Below, piece by piece: positions 39,701 to 48,655 of a stretch of 64,000 nt of DNA. Origin of the DNA: Ampullaceana balthica (Eukaryota; Mollusca; Gastropoda; Lymnaeidae); the NCBI GenBank assembly GCA_944989445.1, contig CALYLW010001102.1:1-64000 (forward strand), written 5' to 3'. The notes under the pieces are model-generated. The model did not search any database, had not been told where the DNA came from, and was given only the letters and a program-made list of their open reading frames with translations. The position numbers were made by a program, and so were the translations under genes. How positions within the stretch are numbered: position 1 is the first letter of the stretch; the number at the start of each line of letters is the position of its first letter.

Positions 39701-42700
39701 CGAATCATCAGTACAAGATGCTTTGCATAACATAAAATTCTACTTAACGTTTTAATTTGACAAAGCGCGGCCTCGATAGTACTCTTTTTAGAAACGAAAT
39801 CACAGAAAGTAAAAACTATTCAGTGCGGGATAGAAGATGTTTGACTTCCGGCAATGGTGGCGATTGCCTTCGCTCGTGTTTTCGCTCGATTCGTGAAGTT
39901 TCGGGGTAGTTTTTACGTGTTTTTTTTTGTTGAAAATATGATTTGGCTATACTTTTTTGTAAAAATAATAGTACTAAACTACAGGTAAAATAGTATTCAA
40001 CTCAAAACGGTCTTTTGGATAATTTAAAATAACCATTCTTGTCCTAAAAGATGAAGTCAGTATGACAATAACATAAATAAATTTACAGCAATTTTTTAAA
40101 TTTCATAACCAGTCGATCGCGATACGGGAAATCCTTACGGGACTGAGGCGGACGTTTACCGAAAACCTTATATTTCTTATCTAATTTTCATGCACACAAA
40201 AAAAGAATGTATTTGTATTAAATTTAAATATGGCCGTGTTTGATCTTAAAACGGTAATTTTTCAAATTCAAATCCGATGGAATTTTTTTTTAAAAATCCG
40301 TCGGATTCTAATTTGCTCATAAAACGTCGAAGTTCGAATGTTGTCGAATTCGAACTTCGTGACATCCCTATTTTATTGGGCTCATAAATATCAGAATGTA
40401 AGTCTGGAAACATTGGTTTTAAAATATGTGTACGGATTGAAGCTTTTTTGAGAACTAAATTCGAAAGATTATGTATTCAATTTAACTGATAAAAGGAAAT
40501 GCGCCCATCGAATGTTTTGTATGAATTTATAATTTTTTTATTGTTTAAATATTTTTTTTTAATTTATTTTTTTTAAAATTCGTTACAATTATTGCAAATA
40601 TTTATGAAAATTCTTCGGAATCTGAGGCAAAAATTTGACTTCAAGCAAACCAAAATTTGAGGCAACGGAGACATTTTTGGACAATGTTACAATCAACATA
40701 TTCCTAAATATAATACTATGTTGCTTTTTAAATCATTTTTTTTTCTTTCAGCTACACGTCTTTAGTACAAAGCTCGTCACCTAATGCCGTGGCAATAACC
40801 TTTGACCCCAACGACAAGCTTATTTACTTTTCTGAAGTGCTGAGTTCTTACTCAGAGATTAGGATGTCAAACCACAGGGGGTCAATTATCAGCAAGTTGG
40901 GAACCGCTCAGTCAGGTGAGTCTGATTTCGAATATCTTTAATATGTTTCGCAACAAAAGCTTTGGTCAATCCAAACTATCACATTGAACTTTCCTAATGT
41001 TAGCGTGCACAAAACTACTGTAATAAACTAGTATTATAATAATAGCAATCAGCTGCATTTGATAAAAATAAATTTGTAAATATTGTTAAATGACAATGTC
41101 GCCAAAGATTTAATAAAAACCAAGCCAATTTGGCAAGATTTGATTTTTTCTTTAGCCAACCTCTAAGAAAAAGAAGAGTTTTAAAAATGTTATTGAAAAA
41201 ATAAAATATATAAATCAAAATTCTCTAAAATTCACGATGTCCACATTATAATGGATCGGGGTTAAAAACCTTGTAAAAGTAATATGTTTTAAATTTTCAA
41301 TACTGCTCTCCCTTTCGGAATACCACAGTGTCATATTGATAGGAGTGAGATATTTGTACTATCTCTATCAGTGTCAGCTAGTAGCGAAAATTAATCGTGT
41401 GCTGCTTCAAAGATTCGTGTAATAAACAAGTATATTTAACTCTTTACATTTCTTCTTCATCAATTCTATAACTCCGGCTACTCTATCAAACCTATTTCAA
41501 AGTTCTTGTATTTATTCTGTTATTCTAGAACAGTGGTTCCCAACCTTTTTTTTGGTGGCGACCATTTTTTTATAAAAGCAATATGACCCGCGAACCCATT
41601 GAAATTTAAATAAGTAATTTTCAATAAAGTAGAGAAAATTTGTATTATAGTGAATAACTTTTTTTGTCCACAGTTGTCGACCCCCAGAAAAGCGACCCAA
41701 GTTGGGAACCGCTGTTCTAGAAAATACATTTGCTTTTTTTTCGATTAAATATCGATGATTTGTTAACCGTATTAACTTAATCCACACTTTCAAAATTGTT
41801 TTCATCGGTGTTGTGTATTTCTGATTCCACATTTTATCGCATTCAAGAATGAGGTACACCGGTTCAAGCGCAAAGCTTGCTGAAACAAAAACAAACAAAC
41901 AAACGCACAGTTTCTCAGATCCATAATTCACTTATTTTTTCAGGCAGTTGGGGGGGGGGTCACTGAAAATAAGCTTAAGGATTACATTTCGTACGATTAA
42001 AAAAGATTTATAAAATTATAAAGAACTAAATAAAAAGAACTTACTTTTTATATCATTTGTTATAGATTTTTTTTCTTCTGTGCGCTGCATTTACAAGGTA
42101 CCTATCGACGAGCCGCCACTGCTTTATGTTATAGCCACTGCTCCCTGTTATCGTCACTGCTCTCTGTTATCGTCACTGCTCCCTGTTATCGTCACTGCTC
42201 TCTGTTATCGTCACTGCTCCCTGTTATCGTCACTACTCTCTGGTATCGTCACTGCTCCCTGTTATCGTCACTGCTCTCTGTTATCGTCACTGCTCCCTGT
42301 TATCGTCACTGCTCCCTGTTATCGTCACTGCTCTCTGTCATACTATGACTAAAGTTATTTGTTCCAATGCCCATCACGTCTTTACTGAATGTAAATATCA
42401 ACATCTGCTCGTATTTCCGACCCAGGCAGCATCATTGACGGACTGGCCATCGACAGGAGTCGGAACTTGCTGTTCTACACGGACGCCGGCAACAAACGGA
42501 TCATGTCACTGTCACCAGACGGGACCGGGTTCCAGGTGGTTGCCACAAATGTTGACAGGCCGAGAGGAATCGCCTTAGACAGGAAAGCTGGGTGAGAGAT
42601 TGTATGAACGCCTGGGTATCAAATCTTCTTTCATCTGATAGGCGCATGTAAAGGGACAGTTTTTAGCACTACGTGTCATTGTAGACAGAGAAATTCTGTA

Positions 42701-45700
42701 TTGGCGTCTGATATAACAGAGACTAGAATCTAGATCTGAAAATTATGCGCAATTCAAATAACAGTTCTAGACATATGATAGAACGGTGCTCTAAAGTAGA
42801 TATGACCGGGCTATGAATCAGACGGTAGAGTGGTTTGAAATAGATGAGACAGTGCTGTGAACTAGACAGGACAAACTATCTTCTTATCTTATCTATACAG
42901 ACGCTCCTTCTATGCAGAAGATAATTGCGTCCACAGACCATGACAGATGATCTGTTGGCAAGCGATGCAGCGTTCACATGCCACGGCTTTGTGGGTTCCA
43001 CGCATTACCCAGCCGCCTAACTAGTGTTAGGTACCCATTCGGAGCTGGGTGACTCAGGGACGCCCTAGGCCCCGGGATCAAATCCTTGCCTTCACATGGA
43101 TTCAAACCCGTGACCATCGGTACGCAAGTCGAGCGCGCTGCCACTCGACCACCGCGTCCCAAATACTAGATGCAATATGTTATCATTATATTTTTGTTTT
43201 CCACTCTCTTTATTTATTTGACGCTTGGAGTTATTTCAATTATTCAAGTTCACATTCTCCTGATTTCAGGGTTGTCTATTGGACAGATTGGGGAAATTTC
43301 TCTAGAATAGAGCGGGCAAACTATGACGGCTCTAGCAGACAGGTGATAGCCAACGGGGGGCTCATCTATCCTAATGGCATCGCCATTGACGTCACTGGTA
43401 CGTACACACTTATGTCAGACTTGTGTCAACATCGAGACACATGTGTTATAAACACATTTCAAAATTTACTTTCCAAATTAACAATCAAACGTTTCTCTGA
43501 CTGTTTAAACGTAGCTTATGTGTACCATCATATCATTATATATACATATATATATTATATCATATTAGGGCTGCGGAAATTAACGATTAATTTCTCGATT
43601 AATCGTTTAAAAAAATTTCGATTAAAATTATTTTAATCGATAAAAATTCGATTAAAATTAAAGAAAATATTTATAATATTTTTAAATTTTTTTATTAATA
43701 AAAAATTAATTATTAATAATTAATAATAATTGATATATTTTTTACATACAAACTTTTCCCGCGTAATATTATAATTTATTTTATTAGTTTATGTGGACCG
43801 GCAGACGTTAACTAAAAAATGGCTGACAGCATCAGCGCAGTTAAATTTAAACATATAACTGGAAAGTTTAGTAAAAATTTTGTTTTTAAGCTAACTGCAG
43901 ATGGCAAATTCGAAGATGGCGAAAAAGTTTACTGTGTTCACTACCATAAACAATCTCTTTTAAAGGATCAAATACATCGCTGACGTACCACCTTCAGCCC
44001 AAACATCCGATCAAGAATCAACACATTGTCATAAAATATAGTTCAAAATTTTCTTAATTTTCAATGTCTGTGAGACACGGGTAATAACTCAATAAAATAA
44101 TTCCCTTTTTTTTTGCTACTTCCATTGAAATGTTCAGTTTAATGATGTCATAAAACCTCTATTTTTGGCTTTAATCGAAATTAACGATTAATTAATCGTT
44201 AATTTTTCAAAAGTTAACGATTATATTTAAATTAATAGATAGCAGTCCTATTAGTATCCAACAAATACGCAAATCATTGCCTTTCTTTGTCATTGTATCC
44301 CTAAATACAGGGATCGAACTGAAGTGGCATGCCACTTTCTAAAATGGATCCTTTATAGAAAAGAGGCTATTACAGTTGCTTTAGTTAAAAATATATATAG
44401 ATTAACCTTCAAAAATTAATTTTATAGTTTCTAGCAGTATGAATAATTGCAACATTTAATGTATTTTTACATGAATTAAATTCTTTTGAAACTTAAGTTG
44501 AAATTACTTTAAAAAAATTTTAAGTAACACAAATTCATAAAAAAATTTCTCACAATATTGTAAATTAAATTTCAAAAACAGTTTAAAAGAAATTTACCAT
44601 AACCTTGTCACCTAAATTTTCTCAAGAACATATTTTATCAATGCGTTATTTGCACTTGTGCTTTTTGGTGCAGTGATTACCGGCAAATAAATTGTAATGC
44701 ACATCAGATGTTGACAATAAAAATTTATTTTAAGGGAAAGTATTCTTTATCACTGACAAAATATAGTGCCTATTTGTACAAAAAATTTAGTTGAAAATAT
44801 AATTGTATTATTTATATACTAGAGTATCACCCGTCAAAAATGACGGAAGTTTTCAAAATAAATACACATCAGATTAAAAAATAATGTAATACAGAACTTT
44901 CGTTTATTTAATTTATTTTTATTTGATTCATTTATTATCATATTGAACAATTTTATGCGGAACGTTCGAAAAGTGTTATTTTTGGTGCAGTAATGTGGTG
45001 CGCTGCTTTCTAAAATTAGTAGCGTTGTTACATCCACACATACATACATACATACATACATACGGACGACGGGAATTATGTATATTGATGATATATGGAT
45101 TAAAAAAATTATGTCATCCAACAATTTTAAACAGAATTATCTATACTAATAAAAGGCAAAGCCCTGACTCACTCAGTGACTGACGGACTGACTGATTCAT
45201 CACTAATTCTCCAAATTCCCGTGTAGGTAGAAGCATGAAACTTTAGGAAGTTGTCAAGTACCCTCTTACGACGAAAATTCGCAAAAATGAGTTTTAAAAT
45301 TCCCGCTCATGTGGTGCCGGGGGCCCAAAAACGTTTTTTTCCTAATTTGGCCTATATAAAATTTGAATATCACTAATTGTCCTATTTCCCGAGTAGGCAG
45401 AAGCATGAAACTTTGGGAAGTTGTTGAGTACAATCCCGCGATGGTAACGGGAGAAAAATTATTCAAATTATCACTTCCTGGGGGCCGGGGGCCCAAATAA
45501 AGTTTTTTCCTTATATGAGCTATATAAATCTAAAAATCACTAATTCTCCTATTTCCCGTGTAGGTAGAGAAGATGTCGAGTACATCTCCGCCATGGTAAC
45601 AGAGGAAAAATATTTTAAACTATCACTTACTGCGGGCCGGGGGCTCAAATTAAGTTTTTTTCCTTATATGAGCTATATAAAAACTAAAAATCACTAATTC

Positions 45701-48568
45701 TCCTATTTCCGTGTAGGTAGATGCATGAATCTTTGGGATGTTGTTGAGTACACTTCCATGGTGTTAACAGGCGAAAACAAGATTTACATTAACACTTACT
45801 GGAGGCCTGGGGCCAAAATGTATATTTTTTTTCTAATATTAAAAAACTGACTCATCACTAATTCTCCTACTTCCCGTGTAGGTAGAAGCATGAAACTTTG
45901 TGAAATTGTTGAGTACCCTCTCACGACGAAAAATGGCGAAAAAGAATTTTAAAATTCATACTCTTGGGGGCCGGGGGCCAAAAAACGTTTTTTTCTTTAT
46001 ACTGAAAATCGCTTTATTCTTCACTTTCCCGTCTAGGTAGAAACATAAAACTCTGGGAAGTTGTTGAGTACACTTCCGCGATGGTAGCATGCAAAAAAAT
46101 ATTTAAATTATCAATCACCGGGGGCCGGGGTCCCCAAATGTATTTTTTCTTTATAAAAACTGACTCATCACTAATTCTTCAATTTCCTGGGTAGGTAAAA
46201 GCATGAAACCTTTGGAAATGGTTAAGTACACTCCCGCGATAGTAACAGGCAAAAAAATATTTAAATTGTCACTCACTGGGGCCGGGGGCCCAAATGTATT
46301 TTTTCTTATACAGTATTTAAAGTTAATCATCATAAATTCTCCATCTTTCCGTGTAGGTAGAAGTATGAAATTTTGGGAAGTTGTTGAGTACACTCCAGGA
46401 TGGTAACAGGCGAATTCTTTTGTTTAATTATCACTCACTGGGGGCTCGGCACACAAATGTAGTTTTTTCACCTTATATGAGCTAAATTACAAATTTAAAA
46501 AAAACTTTGGATACTGTGTAAATGTATTTTTTTTTAAACTTGGAAGATAAAAACTTGACGGCCTATATTAAATTTCGTTAGGGCATTAAAAAAAATATTT
46601 TCAATCTTTTGTAGCCGAGGACCCCTAATCTCTTTTTCGTAAATAATTAAGACATTTTAACCATTCGATTTCACACGATTTTTGAAAACAAATGTTGGCT
46701 AACAAATATATTCATCATAATCCAAATTAAAATAAGCTGTTGTTTTGAACTATACATATTACACAGATAGGGCCCCCGGCCTTTATTTTAGTTTTTTAAA
46801 AGACGTATTAATAGTGTATGTATTTTATTTATCCCACGTACATTAAACTTTAGGAAGTTTTTGGGTAAGCTCCAGCGAAGGTTTCTGGCATTAAAGGTAA
46901 AATTTTAAAATCACCACTTATTAGGGTGCTGGGGGCCCGTATACCATTTTTATCATTAGTTATATAAAAGTTAATTTTAAAAGTGTTTACTGGGTAAATG
47001 GATGAATTATTGACCAAATTTGATTTATTCTATAGGGTAATGAACTTCTAACGTCTGTTCCTTCGGGGCCGGGACCCAAAATATTTCTTTCGTAAATATT
47101 TAAAGCTATTTTAACTTTAGATTTTAAATAATTTAAATAAATATAGACACGTATCTCTATCACATGAACACCCTGCATTCAAACGCACGGGGGCCCTTAA
47201 TGTCATTTTAGTATCCATTTTATTTTACACCATCTTGACAAAAATTGACAAACAAATATATCCATCATGATCCAGAATGAAATAAATTGGTGTTTTGAAT
47301 TGGTGTATAATGGGTTTTCAACGCTTACTAAAATTCTTACTTCCGCATCGGAGCGCGGGTATTTTGCTAGTCGTTAATAAACGATGATCGCCTAAAGTTC
47401 ATTTACCATCGTCTTCACTTTGTATTATTATGTTGAAAACAATCGATATAAAATCGCTGCAACTAACACAGTGGATATCTGCATCATCCAAACGTATAAA
47501 ACCGAATTGAATTTCACATAGAATAATATTTTCAAGTGAGGCCAGAACGAATTAGTTTCGCCAATGAAGCCTCGGTTTCATTTATATTTCCTTCATCTAA
47601 CTGCGAAGAACATTACGAATGTGTTTGATGCTCAGCATTTATGTTTCTTTTCTTTATAAACCTATTTATAATAAATCTTTTTGTCATCAAATATCCATTT
47701 CATTATCTCTATTATTATTTTTGAAGTTTTGAAAACAAAATCAAATTTCAAAATTTATTTTTTTCTAGGGCTGCGGAAATTAACGATTAATTTCTCGATT
47801 AATCGTTAGAAATATTTAGCGCTTAAAATTTTTTTTAACGATAACCGACCAAACACTTACAAATGTACTTGAAGTCAAAAAGTAAAATATTTCGGCGATA
47901 AATATGAACTAATTTCCGGACGATTACACGAACATTTTAGTTTCAAACAATTCACTGACGTGAATGTTCAAAATGAGTGTTGATAAAGGTTTTGTGTCCA
48001 TTGACAGAAATCGTTTGCCTACCATGCAATGTTCCCTATAAGTCTAAGCTTCGTTGGTCCGTGTTCAAAGTAAAAAAAAACTCGTGTGCAAAGTTGCACA
48101 ACGTCCATTTTTGTTCACTATTTTACAAATAGGTGATTCTAAACTCCTGCGTGGCGTCGGTCAAATATCTGCGCAGCCGCGCTGCTTAAAGGGAACGTTG
48201 CTACCATGGTTCTAACACTTCGCTTACATATCACCTGCAAACCAAACATCCACTACAGTATCGGAACTTTCAACTGAGATAATCTAAAGCTATGTGACGA
48301 TTCTTCAGCTCGACTGGTTAGATTGTCAATAAGACCCGCTAATCACTTGAACCGGATAATGTCAATACACTTGTCTGTTTGCGTGGTTGATTAAAAGATG
48401 TCATATAAAGAAGACATTCCAGTATTTTTACGATTTTCGATAAGTACTTTAAATAATTGTTACTTATGACACCATAAATGTCAATTTTTGGCTTTAATCG
48501 AAATTAACGATTAATTAATCGTTAATTTTTCAAAAGTTAACGATTAAATTTAAATTAATTGATAACTG

Positions 48569-48655
<87 letters not shown>

